A stretch of DNA of 39,878 bases from Candidatus Omnitrophota bacterium (GTDB lineage: Bacteria; Omnitrophota; Gorgyraeia; Tantalellales; Tantalellaceae). Made by a program: the position numbers and the translations under genes. Shown here in pieces: positions 23,472 through 32,614 of this stretch (the first letter of the stretch is position 1; each line of letters starts with the position of its first letter). Location of the stretch: NCBI GenBank assembly GCA_030631915.1, contig DAOVKF010000001.1, positions 1-39,878 on the forward strand, read 5' to 3'. The notes under the pieces are model-generated. The model ran no database searches. It saw only the letters and a program-made list of their open reading frames with translations, and was not told the DNA's origin.

Positions 23472-23500
23472 TTTACAACCCGGGGCACTTCCTGTATAAT
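23472..23500 (+). promoter_or_regulatory. Sigma-70 promoter for the carA-carB-purF run
   Basis: TTTACA (23472-23477) and a perfect TATAAT (23495-23500) with 17-bp spacing; start predicted near 23507, about 48 bases before carA. It is divergent from the putative carB copy 1 promoter, 25 bp apart. Confidence 0.75.
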
Positions 23501-23554
23501 ACATAGAATATTAATAGTGCGGTTAAAAAATTTCTGTATAGCGGGTTTTCTGAG

Positions 23555-24637
23555 ATGAAAGCGGTTTTAGTGTTAGAAGACGGGGCAGTATTTAACGGCC
23601 ATGCGTTCGGAGCAATAAAAAAAGATACGTATGGCGAGATCGTCTTTAACACCAGCATGTCGGGTTACCAGGAGATCATCACGGATCCTTCCTACAAGGG
23701 GCAGATAGTCGCCATGACCTATCCTCTTATAGGGAATTACGGTATCAACGACGAGGACGTGGAGTCCGCAGGGCCGCGGGTCGAAGGGTTGATAATAAGA
23801 GAACTGTGCGCGGTCCCGAGCAATTTCCGGTCAAAGATGTCCCTTGACGAATATCTGAAAAAGCATGACGTTATGGGCATTACTGACGTTGACACAAGGG
23901 CTGTCACGCGCCATATCAGGACACAGGGCGCCATGAAAGGGGTTATTTCAACGGCAACGGAAAACGCGGCCGAGCTGGCCGACAGGGTAAAAGCTTCACC
24001 CGGGCTCATAGGCATGGACCTTGTAAAAGAAGTGACCTGTGATAAGGCGGTTAAATGGAACGAAGACGGGGCCATGAGGGTCGCTGTCCTGGATTGCGGC
24101 GTGAAGTACAGCATATTGAGAAATCTGGAGAAAAGGGGCTGCGCGGTGACGCGTTTCCCCGCAGGAACGGATGCCGCGACGATCTTGAGGACGAAACCTC
24201 ACGGGGTCCTTTTGTCAAACGGTCCGGGCGATCCGGAAGGCGCTCCGTATGTTTTTAAGACTGCCAGGGAGCTTCTCGGAAAGGTTCCGATCTTCGGTAT
24301 TTGCCTTGGCCACCAGATGCTCGGGCTGGCTCTCGGGGGAAAGACCTATAAACTCAAGTTCGGACATCATGGCGGCAACCATCCTGTCAAGGACCTTTGC
24401 TCGGAAAAAGTCAGTATTACGGCGCAGAACCACGGGTTTTGCGTGGACTTTGATTCAGTAAGATCAAAAGGGGCCAGAATAACCCATATAAATCTTAACG
24501 ATAACACGGTCGAAGGCATGGAAAGTGACGAGCTCAGGTTTTTCAGTATCCAGTTCCATCCTGAGGCAGGACCGGGTCCCAACGACGCGGTGTATATGTT
24601 CGATAAGTTTATCGATAACATGCGGAAGGGCGTTTAG
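23555..24637 (+). CDS. carA: Carbamoyl-phosphate synthase small (glutaminase) subunit
   Basis: 360 residues, the usual length. The N-terminal CarA domain shows FNTSMSGYQEIITDPSY. The class I glutaminase domain has the nucleophile in GICLGHQ (Cys about 250), with FGHHGGNHPV and the His/Glu pair in IQFHPEAGPGP. It supplies ammonia from glutamine to CarB. It lies 42 bp before carB copy 2, its likely partner. No strong ribosome-binding site precedes ATG 23555, which is a mild oddity. It could also serve the divergently encoded CarB copy 1, which lacks a small subunit of its own. Confidence 0.97.
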   Translation: MKAVLVLEDGAVFNGHAFGAIKKDTYGEIVFNTSMSGYQEIITDPSYKGQIVAMTYPLIGNYGINDEDVESAGPRVEGLIIRELCAVPSNFRSKMSLDEYLKKHDVMGITDVDTRAVTRHIRTQGAMKGVISTATENAAELADRVKASPGLIGMDLVKEVTCDKAVKWNEDGAMRVAVLDCGVKYSILRNLEKRGCAVTRFPAGTDAATILRTKPHGVLLSNGPGDPEGAPYVFKTARELLGKVPIFGICLGHQMLGLALGGKTYKLKFGHHGGNHPVKDLCSEKVSITAQNHGFCVDFDSVRSKGARITHINLNDNTVEGMESDELRFFSIQFHPEAGPGPNDAVYMFDKFIDNMRKGV

Positions 24638-24679
24638 GGGGGGCAAGGGGCAAAAGCGGGATGCGGGAGTTAAGAAAAT

Positions 24680-27600
24680 ATGCCGAAGAGGGATGATATA
24701 AAAAGTATTCTCATAATAGGGTCCGGGCCGATCGTTATCAGCCAGGCTTGTGAGTTCGACTATTCCGGCACGCAGGCGTGCAAGGCCTTGAGAGCGGAAG
24801 GTTATAAAGTCATTCTTGTCAATTCAAACCCGGCCACGATAATGACGGATCCGGAAATGGCAGACAGGACGTACGTGGAACCGATAACCCCGGAAGTTGT
24901 GGCAGGGATAATCGAAAAGGAAAGGCCGGACGCGCTCCTCCCCACGCTCGGCGGTCAGACAGGGCTCAATACAGCCATGAAACTGCATGAGATGGGGGTC
25001 CTCGACAAATTCGATGTCAGGATGATAGGCGCGGACTATGAGACGATCAAGAAAGCGGAGGACAGGGAAGATTTCAAGGCGGCAATGCAGAGGATCGGTC
25101 TGGACCTGCCTGAAAGCGGGCTGGCCCGCAACATGGAAGAGGCCGTTGAAGCCGCAGACAGGATCGGCTTGCCCCTTATCATCAGGCCGAGTTTCACTCT
25201 CGGAGGCACAGGCGGCGGTGTAGCCCGTGACATGAAGAAGTTCAGGGAAGTCGCGTCACTGGGTCTCCGTAACAGCATGACAAGCGAGATCCTTATCGAA
25301 GAATCGATCACAGGGTGGAAGGAATATGAACTCGAGGTCATGCGCGATAAAAAAGACAATGTGGTTATTGTCTGTTCCATAGAAAACCTCGACCCCATGG
25401 GCATACATACAGGGGACAGCATCACCGTTGCTCCGCAGCAGACCCTTTCGGATAAAGAATATCAGAGGATGAGGGACGCGGCGATCGCCATAATCCGGGA
25501 GATCGGGGTCGAGACCGGAGGTTCGAACATCCAGTTTGCCGTGAACCCTGCCAACGGCAGGATGGTCGTTATAGAGATGAACCCCAGGGTTTCCCGCAGT
25601 TCCGCCCTGGCGAGTAAGGCTACCGGGTTCCCCATTGCCAAGTTCGCGGCCAAACTGGCAGTGGGATACACTCTGGACGAGATCCCCAACGATATAACCA
25701 GAGAGACACCGGCTTCGTTCGAACCGGCCATCGACTATTGTGTCGTGAAGATCCCCAGGTTTACTTTTGAGAAGTTTCCCAAAGCCGATCCGACCCTGGG
25801 TATTTCCATGAAATCCGTGGGCGAGACAATGGCGATAGGCCGGACGTTCAAAGAAGCCTTTCAAAAAGGGCTCAGGGGACTGGAGACAGGCAGGACAGGG
25901 CTGAATTATCCAAAGGATCCGGGGTCCGTAAGCGAGGAACGGCTGAACGGTTTTCTGAACCAGCCCGGGCCGGACAGGATATTCTATTTGAAGGAATCTT
26001 TCAGGCGGGGATATGATGTCCCGCGCCTTTTTGAATTGACGGGGATAGACCCGTGGTTCCTGCGTAATATCAGGGAGATCATCGATCATGAGAACGGACT
26101 CAAGGAAAAACTCAAGGGCATCGACCTGACCGCGTCCGTAAATGACAGGGATATCTGTGAAAACGTGAAAAAAGCAAAGAAGTTCGGGTTCAGTGATCCA
26201 CAGCTGGCGGACATGGCCGGTTGTGATGAGATCGCTTTCCGGGCGTTCCGAAAAAAAGCGGGGATCATAGCCGCCTATAAACTCGTTGATACCTGTGCCG
26301 CTGAATTCGAGGCGTACACGCCGTATTATTACTCGACATATGAGGATGAGTGCGAGGCCGGAAGGTCGGATAAAAAGAAAATAATGATCCTGGGCGGCGG
26401 CCCGAACAGGATAGGCCAGGGCATAGAGTTTGATTACTGCTGCTGCCATGCTTCGTTCGCTCTTAAAGAAGCGGGATTTGAGACTATCATGGTGAATTCC
26501 AACCCGGAAACGGTCAGTACGGATTATGATACCTCTGACAAGCTTTATTTCGAGCCATTGACGTTTGAGGACGTGATGAACATCGTGGATAAAGAGAAAC
26601 CCGATGGTGTCATTGTCCAGTTCGGGGGCCAGACGCCCCTCAACCTGGCGGACAGGCTCTGGAAAGAGGGGGTGCCTGTTATAGGCACGTCCGTGGAATC
26701 AATAGCGCTGGCCGAGGACCGTGAACAGTTCAAGCGCCTTCTTCATTCTCTGGGACTTAGACAACCGCCGAACGATACGGCCAACTCCGCCGGAGAGGCC
26801 ATGCGCAAGGCGGAGAAGATAGGATACCCCGTGGTGGTGAGGCCGTCTTATGTGCTCGGCGGCCGGGCCATGAGGATCGTCTATGACAGGGAGACTCTCG
26901 AAGAATATATAAAAGAAGCGGTCGATGTCTCCTCCGGCCATCCGGTGCTTCTGGATAAATTCCTTCAGAACGCGATCGAGGTGGACGTGGACGCGCTGGC
27001 CGACGGTGATGATGTGGTCATAGGCGGGATAATGGAACATATCGAGGAAGCCGGCATTCATTCAGGCGACTCCGCGTGTACGCTTCCGCCGCATACTTTA
27101 TCCGGGGACATCATGGACAAGATAAAAAGGCAGACGAAAAAGCTTGCCATGGCGCTGGATATTAAAGGTCTTATGAACGTCCAGTATGCTGTCAGGGACA
27201 GCGAGATATTTATATTGGAGGTCAACCCGCGGGCTTCCAGGACCGTTCCCTTTGTATCCAAAGCCACGGGCGTACCCATGGCTAAAGCCGCTGCAATGAT
27301 CATGGCGGGGAAGAAGATCAGGGACATGGGCGTGAAGGACCCCATGGAAACATTGAATTATATAAGCGTCAAGGAATCCGTCCTTCCTTTTTCAAGATTT
27401 TCCGGGGTAGATATTATCCTCGGCCCGGAAATGATGTCCACCGGCGAGGTCATGGGGATATCCGGGGATTTCGGCAGTGCTTTTGCCAGGGCCCAGTCCG
27501 GCGCCGGACAGGCGTTACCCCTGGAAGGCAGGGTTTTTGTTTCCGTGCAGGACAAGGATAAGCGCAATATCGTGTTCCCGGCGAAAAAACTGTATGACCT

Positions 27601-27934
27601 CGGGTTCGAGCTTATCGCTACCGAAGGCACCGCGAAAACACTGCAGAACAACAACATACAGGTCGATGTAGTGAAGAAAATGCATGAGGGAAGCCCGAAC
27701 GTCCTGGACATGGTCAAAAGCGGCGGGGTAGCGCTTATCATAAATACCCCTTCCGGTAAAAAGCCGCATAAAGACGGCGCTGTTATAAGGAGCGCGGCGA
27801 TCATGCGGGGGATCCCGTGTATAACCACTCTTGCCGGCGCTCAGGCGTCAGTGAACGGCATAGAGTCGATGATGAAGATGGGTATAGCCGTCAAATCTCT
27901 TCAGGAATATTATGACACCCGGACCAAGGGATAA
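24680..27934 (+). CDS. carB: Carbamoyl-phosphate synthase large subunit, copy 2
   Basis: 1,084 residues with the two ATP-grasp halves (LGGTGGGVAR near residue 175; LGGRAMRIVY near 730) and the GGQTGLN and GGQTPLN motifs, followed by the allosteric domain from about 940. This is the canonical copy, immediately after carA. GGGAG lies 10 bases upstream of the ATG. Its 3' end overlaps purF by 23 bp, so pyrimidine and purine entry enzymes are co-translated. Differences from copy 1 are spread along the whole protein, which indicates old paralogy or separate acquisition. Confidence 0.97.
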   Translation: MPKRDDIKSILIIGSGPIVISQACEFDYSGTQACKALRAEGYKVILVNSNPATIMTDPEMADRTYVEPITPEVVAGIIEKERPDALLPTLGGQTGLNTAMKLHEMGVLDKFDVRMIGADYETIKKAEDREDFKAAMQRIGLDLPESGLARNMEEAVEAADRIGLPLIIRPSFTLGGTGGGVARDMKKFREVASLGLRNSMTSEILIEESITGWKEYELEVMRDKKDNVVIVCSIENLDPMGIHTGDSITVAPQQTLSDKEYQRMRDAAIAIIREIGVETGGSNIQFAVNPANGRMVVIEMNPRVSRSSALASKATGFPIAKFAAKLAVGYTLDEIPNDITRETPASFEPAIDYCVVKIPRFTFEKFPKADPTLGISMKSVGETMAIGRTFKEAFQKGLRGLETGRTGLNYPKDPGSVSEERLNGFLNQPGPDRIFYLKESFRRGYDVPRLFELTGIDPWFLRNIREIIDHENGLKEKLKGIDLTASVNDRDICENVKKAKKFGFSDPQLADMAGCDEIAFRAFRKKAGIIAAYKLVDTCAAEFEAYTPYYYSTYEDECEAGRSDKKKIMILGGGPNRIGQGIEFDYCCCHASFALKEAGFETIMVNSNPETVSTDYDTSDKLYFEPLTFEDVMNIVDKEKPDGVIVQFGGQTPLNLADRLWKEGVPVIGTSVESIALAEDREQFKRLLHSLGLRQPPNDTANSAGEAMRKAEKIGYPVVVRPSYVLGGRAMRIVYDRETLEEYIKEAVDVSSGHPVLLDKFLQNAIEVDVDALADGDDVVIGGIMEHIEEAGIHSGDSACTLPPHTLSGDIMDKIKRQTKKLAMALDIKGLMNVQYAVRDSEIFILEVNPRASRTVPFVSKATGVPMAKAAAMIMAGKKIRDMGVKDPMETLNYISVKESVLPFSRFSGVDIILGPEMMSTGEVMGISGDFGSAFARAQSGAGQALPLEGRVFVSVQDKDKRNIVFPAKKLYDLGFELIATEGTAKTLQNNNIQVDVVKKMHEGSPNVLDMVKSGGVALIINTPSGKKPHKDGAVIRSAAIMRGIPCITTLAGAQASVNGIESMMKMGIAVKSLQEYYDTRTKG

Positions 27935-29315
27935 AAAAGAAAAGTGCGGTGTCTTCGGCATTTACGGCCATGAACTTGCCGTTGATCTGACGTATCTGGG
28001 GCTGTATTCCCTGCAGCATAGAGGCGAAGAATCATGCGGTATCGCTGTTTTTAACGGAAAGAAGCTGTGCCAGCTGGTCGATATGGGGCTTGTTTCGGAT
28101 GTTCTTAGAAAAAACAGATTAAAAGGGCTGAAAGGCCGGACCGCGATAGGGCATGTCCGGTATTCCACAACCGGTTCCAGCATATTGAGGAACGCGCAGC
28201 CTTTTGTCATAAGTCATAACAGGATATCCTTTTCCATAGCCCATAACGGCAACCTGACGAACGCCGTAAAGCTCAGGAGAGAGCTTGAACAGGACGGCGC
28301 CATTTTCCAGACGACAATGGACTCCGAGATGGTCATGCATCTCTTGGTCCGGTCAAAGAAAGAACTTTTCGAGGAAAGGCTCATAGACGCGTTGAGACAA
28401 TGCGAAGGCGCTTTCACCATGCTTTGCCTGACCGGGGACAGTCTCATAGGGGTCAGGGACCCCCATGGTTTCCGCCCTTTATGCCTGGGGAAAAAGGACG
28501 GAGCTTATGTTCTCGCGAGCGAGACCTGTTCCCTTGACCTTATCGACGCCGAATTTATCCGGGAGATAGAACCCGGAGAGGTTATCATTATTTCCGAACA
28601 GGGGATCGAATCGAAAAAGCCTTTTGACCGAAGGACCGTGTCGCCGTGTATTTTCGAATTTATCTATTTCGCGCGTCCTGACAGCCGCATCTTCGGGGAC
28701 AGTGTCTACCGGGTGCGTAAAAACCTGGGCAGGAAACTCGCCCGGGAGCATCCCGCTGAGGCGGACATGGTCATGTCGATACCGGATTCAGGAAATTACG
28801 CTGCCCTGGGATATTCGGAAGAAAGCGGTATACCGTTCGAATTCGGGATGGTAAGGAACCATTATGTGGGCAGGACGTTTATCCAGCCGTCGCAGGAGAT
28901 GCGGAAACACGGGGTGAAGATCAAGCTCAACCCGATCAAAGATGTCCTGAAAGGGAAACGGGTCATAGTCGTGGAAGACTCGATCGTCAGGGGCACGACT
29001 ACGGGCGGCAGAATAAAAGCTCTCAGGGAGGCGGGCGTCAAAGAGATCCACATGCGGATAAGCTGCCCCCCGATCAGGTTCCCGTGTTTTTACGGGATAG
29101 ATTTTCCGAGCAGGAAGGAGCTGATAGCCAACCAGCTTCCATCCATAGAAGAAATAGCGAAGTTCATCGGCGTGGACAGCTTGAAATATCTCAGTCTCGA
29201 GGGGATGCTGGAAACCGTGAGGAACAAAGAGAACGGGTTTTGCGCCGCCTGTTTCAGCGGGGACTATCCTACGAAAGTAGGCAGGAAAGCGGTCAAGACG
29301 CCTTTTGAGCGTTGA
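27912..29315 (+). CDS. purF: Amidophosphoribosyltransferase (active type)
   Basis: 467 residues; catalyses the first committed step of purine synthesis, glutamine plus PRPP to phosphoribosylamine. It begins with an 11-residue propeptide (MTPGPRDKKEK) followed by the catalytic cysteine in CGVFGIYG, as in the Fe-S type enzyme of B. subtilis. QHRGEESCGI, GHVRYSTTG and AHNGNLTN complete the glutaminase site. The PRPP loop is VVEDSIVRGTTT. Fe-S ligands appear in SPCIFEF, CPPIRFPC and FCAAC. It overlaps carB by 23 bp. In contrast to the minus-strand paralogue every catalytic residue is present. Confidence 0.96.
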   Translation: MTPGPRDKKEKCGVFGIYGHELAVDLTYLGLYSLQHRGEESCGIAVFNGKKLCQLVDMGLVSDVLRKNRLKGLKGRTAIGHVRYSTTGSSILRNAQPFVISHNRISFSIAHNGNLTNAVKLRRELEQDGAIFQTTMDSEMVMHLLVRSKKELFEERLIDALRQCEGAFTMLCLTGDSLIGVRDPHGFRPLCLGKKDGAYVLASETCSLDLIDAEFIREIEPGEVIIISEQGIESKKPFDRRTVSPCIFEFIYFARPDSRIFGDSVYRVRKNLGRKLAREHPAEADMVMSIPDSGNYAALGYSEESGIPFEFGMVRNHYVGRTFIQPSQEMRKHGVKIKLNPIKDVLKGKRVIVVEDSIVRGTTTGGRIKALREAGVKEIHMRISCPPIRFPCFYGIDFPSRKELIANQLPSIEEIAKFIGVDSLKYLSLEGMLETVRNKENGFCAACFSGDYPTKVGRKAVKTPFER

Positions 29316-29329
29316 TAAACGGATAATTG

Positions 29330-29387
29330 TCCGTCATCGTGAGGAGGGCCGACCCGATCCGTCATTGCGAGGGAGACAAAGCGATCT
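29330..29387. repeat. Degenerate intergenic repeat between purF and pyrG
   Basis: Contains CGTCATTGCGAGGGAGACAA and AGCGATCT, the widespread CGTCATTGCGAG...AGCAATCT-type repeat, preceded by a partial copy CCGTCATCGTGAGGAGGG. It fills most of the 97-bp gap and lies just before the pyrG ribosome-binding site. Confidence 0.55.
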
Positions 29388-29412
29388 TTATAAGAACGAT
29401 AAAAGGAGCAGT

Positions 29413-31026
29413 ATGGCCAAATATATTTTTATAACCGGTGGGGTCGTTTCCAGTCTCGGCAAGGGCATAGCTTCAGCCTCTATCGGGAAAGTTCTGGAAT
29501 GGAACGGTTATAAAGTCGCTCTTGTGAAATGTGATCCTTATATCAACGTCGACCCCGGGACAATGAATCCTTACCAGCACGGAGAGGTCTATGTCACGGA
29601 TGACGGAGCCGAGACCGACTTGGACCTCGGCCATTATTACCGGTATACCGCCTCACCGCTTTCCCGGATAAGCAACGTAACCACGGGAAAGGTGTACCAG
29701 AAGGTGATAACAAAAGAACGCCGCGGGGATTTTCTCGGAGGCACCGTCCAGATAATACCGCATATAACGAACGAGATCAAGAATGAGATCCGTCAGGTCG
29801 AGAAAAAGCACAACGTGGATATAGTGCTTGTCGAGATCGGCGGGACAGTAGGCGATATTGAAAGTCTTCCCTTTCTGGAATCCATCCGTCAGATGAAAAA
29901 TGAGGAAGGCCCGGCCAACGCGATCAACATCCACCTTACGCTTGTCCCGTTCATCAAAGCCGCCGGCGAGATCAAGACCAAACCCACCCAGCATTCAGTG
30001 GGCAAGCTCAGGGAAATAGGTATCCAGCCCGAGATCCTCATGGTGCGCACGGAAAAGCCTCTTACCGCCGCCGCCAAGGCCAAGATCGCTCTTTTCTGTA
30101 ATGTCCGGGAGGATTGCGTTATAGAAGCCAGGGATGTCAATGATGTCTATGAAATACCGGTTATGTTCAAGAACAACGGCATGGACAAAAGTATCCTTGA
30201 GAAATTGAATTTGAAACAAAAAAAAGGCAGCGGGGCGAAAAGATGGAAAAAGCTCGTGGAAATAAGGAAATCCACGAAGAAAACGGTCAGGATAGGGGTT
30301 GTGGGGAAATATATAACCCTGCAGGACGCTTACAAATCTATTGACGAAGCCCTGAAGCACGGGGCCATAGCCAACAGGGTGAAACTGGATCTCGTGAAGA
30401 TAGAATCCGGCGTTATTGAGAACAAGACGCCGGGAGATATTAGAGACGTTTTCAAGGGCATAGCAGGCGTGCTGGTCCCCGGAGGTTTCGGCGTGAGGGG
30501 AATAGAGGGAAAACTCGCGGCCGCGCGGTACGCCAGGGAGAACGCTCTTCCGTATTTCGGGATATGCCTTGGCATGCAGATAGCCGTGATCGAGTTTGCG
30601 CGTAACGTGTGCGGCATGAAAAGCGCGAATTCAACGGAGTTTAACGCCAGGACAAAGCACCCGGTGATCTCGCTCCTGTCCGAGCAAAAGAAGGTGAAAT
30701 GCATGGGCGGCACAATGCGGCTCGGGGCGTACAGATGCAAACTGAGCCCCGGCACTCTTGCGAGAAAGATCTATGGCACGGACCAGGTGATGGAGAGGCA
30801 CCGGCATCGTTACGAGTTCAACAACACGTTCAGGGACAGGTTCCGGAAGCACGGCATGGTGTTCAGCGGGACACATCCAAAGGGCAACCTGGTCGAGATA
30901 GTGGAATTAAAGGACCATCCCTGGTTCCTGGCGGTCCAGTTCCATCCGGAATTCCGGTCCAAACCCGACAGGGTCCATCCCCTGTTCAGGGGGTTTGTGA
31001 AAGCCGCGATCGCGAAGGAGACTTAA
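29413..31026 (+). CDS. pyrG: CTP synthase
   Basis: 537 residues. The N-terminal synthetase domain starts MAKYIFITGGVVSSLGKGI, with the Mg/ATP motif CDPYINVDPGTMNP and QIIPHITNEIK. The C-terminal class I glutaminase has GICLGMQ (Cys about 385) and FHPEFRS. It makes CTP from UTP and glutamine. Start 29413 is chosen for AAAGGAG just upstream and the conserved N-terminus; the frame is open further upstream to a TTG at 29305 but that stretch is repeat-derived. The stop overlaps the guaA ATG (TAATG). Confidence 0.97.
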   Translation: MAKYIFITGGVVSSLGKGIASASIGKVLEWNGYKVALVKCDPYINVDPGTMNPYQHGEVYVTDDGAETDLDLGHYYRYTASPLSRISNVTTGKVYQKVITKERRGDFLGGTVQIIPHITNEIKNEIRQVEKKHNVDIVLVEIGGTVGDIESLPFLESIRQMKNEEGPANAINIHLTLVPFIKAAGEIKTKPTQHSVGKLREIGIQPEILMVRTEKPLTAAAKAKIALFCNVREDCVIEARDVNDVYEIPVMFKNNGMDKSILEKLNLKQKKGSGAKRWKKLVEIRKSTKKTVRIGVVGKYITLQDAYKSIDEALKHGAIANRVKLDLVKIESGVIENKTPGDIRDVFKGIAGVLVPGGFGVRGIEGKLAAARYARENALPYFGICLGMQIAVIEFARNVCGMKSANSTEFNARTKHPVISLLSEQKKVKCMGGTMRLGAYRCKLSPGTLARKIYGTDQVMERHRHRYEFNNTFRDRFRKHGMVFSGTHPKGNLVEIVELKDHPWFLAVQFHPEFRSKPDRVHPLFRGFVKAAIAKET

Positions 31027-32579
31027 TGGCAGAACAGGACGGACGAAAAGGCATACTGGTCGTTGATTTCGGGTCACAGTATGTCCAGCTTATCGCGAGA
31101 CGCGTGAGGGAGAACCGCGTGCGTTCCGTCGTGGAGTCGCCCGCGGTATCCGTTGAAAGGATAAAAGAGATCAATCCCCGCGGCATCATATTCTCCGGCG
31201 GGCCGTCAAGCGTCTATGATAAGGGCGCTCCGGGGCTTGACCGCCGCATACTTGACCTCGGCATCCCGGTCCTCGGCATATGTTACGGGATGCAGGTCAT
31301 CGGGAAACTGGCCGGAGGCAGGATCAGAAAAAGCGGCCGGAGAGAATACGGCCGCGCAATAGTGCGCTTCCGCGGAAAGGATCCGCTGTTTACGGGGATA
31401 GCCCCTGAAAGCGTGACCTGGATGAGCCATCGTGACAAGGTAGAGACGCTCCCGAAAGGGTTCCGTTCCATTGCGCGCAGCGAGAACACTCCGTGCGCGG
31501 CGTTCTATAACCCGGAAAAGAACGTCTACGGTGTCCAGTTCCATCCCGAGGTCGCGCATACGGCAGACGGCGGGAAAATGGTCAGGAACTTTCTTTTTAA
31601 CATATGCGGGTGCAAAAGGACCTGGACCATGAGATCCTTTATAAAAAAGAAGGTCACGGACATACGGGAGCAGGCAGGCGGCCGGGACGTTGTGCTGGGG
31701 CTGTCCGGAGGGGTCGATTCCACTGTATGCGCCGTTCTCCTGCACAGGGCCCTGGGGAAAAGGCTTCATTGTGTGTTTGTGAATAACGGGCTTCTGCGCA
31801 GGAACGAGGCTGAAAGGGTGGAGCGGCTGTTCAGGAAGAATATCAGGCTGGATCTCAGGGTCGTGGACGCTGAAAAAAGGTTCCTGAAAGCCCTTAAAGG
31901 AGTGGAAGACCCTGAGAAAAAGAGGAAAATAATCGGCAGGACGTTTATCCGCGTTTTTGAGGAGAGCGCCGGAAAGATAAAGAACGCGGTATTTCTGGCG
32001 CAGGGGACCCTCTATCCGGATGTGATCGAGTCCCGGTCCTTTTTCGGCGGGCCGAGCAAGACCATAAAATCACATCACAATGTGGGGGGCCTTCCCCGCA
32101 AGATGGGGCTTAAGCTGATGGAGCCCCTCAGGGACCTGTTCAAGGACGAGGTCAGAGAAGTGGGCAGGGAGCTGGGCCTGGCAAGAGAGGTCACTGACCG
32201 GCAGCCGTTCCCCGGCCCGGGCCTCGCGGTAAGGATAATGGGAGAGGTTACCGGGGAAAGGCTGGATACGCTCAGGGCCGCGGACTGGATTATCATTGAT
32301 GTGGCTAAAAAGAGGAATATTTATTACAGGACCTGGCAGATCTTCGGTGTTTTTCTTCCGGTGAAAAGCGTGGGCGTGATGGGTGACAGCCGGACATATG
32401 AGGATACGATCGCGATACGCGCGGTGACCAGTGTCGACGGTATGACCGCTGATTGGGCCAGGGTCCCCTACGATGTGCTTGAGGAGATGTCAGGCAGGAT
32501 AATCAATGAGGTAGAGGGGGTCAACAGGGTGGTTTTTGACATAAGTTCCAAACCGCCGAGCACTATAGAGTGGGAGTGA
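31026..32579 (+). CDS. guaA: GMP synthase (glutamine-hydrolysing)
   Basis: 517 residues. The N-terminal class I glutaminase has the nucleophile in GICYGMQ (Cys 86) and QFHPEVAHT. The ATP-pyrophosphatase domain shows the P-loop LSGGVDSTV, followed by the C-terminal dimerisation domain with RQPFPGPGLAVRI. It converts XMP to GMP. ATG 31026 shares a base with the pyrG stop and is preceded by AAGGAG; a longer open frame extends back into pyrG and is rejected. Part of the pyrG-guaA-purLQ run. Confidence 0.97.
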   Translation: MAEQDGRKGILVVDFGSQYVQLIARRVRENRVRSVVESPAVSVERIKEINPRGIIFSGGPSSVYDKGAPGLDRRILDLGIPVLGICYGMQVIGKLAGGRIRKSGRREYGRAIVRFRGKDPLFTGIAPESVTWMSHRDKVETLPKGFRSIARSENTPCAAFYNPEKNVYGVQFHPEVAHTADGGKMVRNFLFNICGCKRTWTMRSFIKKKVTDIREQAGGRDVVLGLSGGVDSTVCAVLLHRALGKRLHCVFVNNGLLRRNEAERVERLFRKNIRLDLRVVDAEKRFLKALKGVEDPEKKRKIIGRTFIRVFEESAGKIKNAVFLAQGTLYPDVIESRSFFGGPSKTIKSHHNVGGLPRKMGLKLMEPLRDLFKDEVREVGRELGLAREVTDRQPFPGPGLAVRIMGEVTGERLDTLRAADWIIIDVAKKRNIYYRTWQIFGVFLPVKSVGVMGDSRTYEDTIAIRAVTSVDGMTADWARVPYDVLEEMSGRIINEVEGVNRVVFDISSKPPSTIEWE

Positions 32580-32614
32580 CATCTGACTTTTGAAACTTAT
32601 CGGTTTCTACGATC

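Noticed and set aside
29305..29412. TTG start extending PyrG by 36 residues
   Set aside because: The extension is translated intergenic repeat and the conserved CTP synthase N-terminus starts at 29413 behind AAAGGAG.
30699..31025. ATG 30699 extending GuaA by 109 residues into pyrG
   Set aside because: The extension is out-of-frame pyrG sequence; GuaA family N-terminus and ribosome-binding site support 31026.
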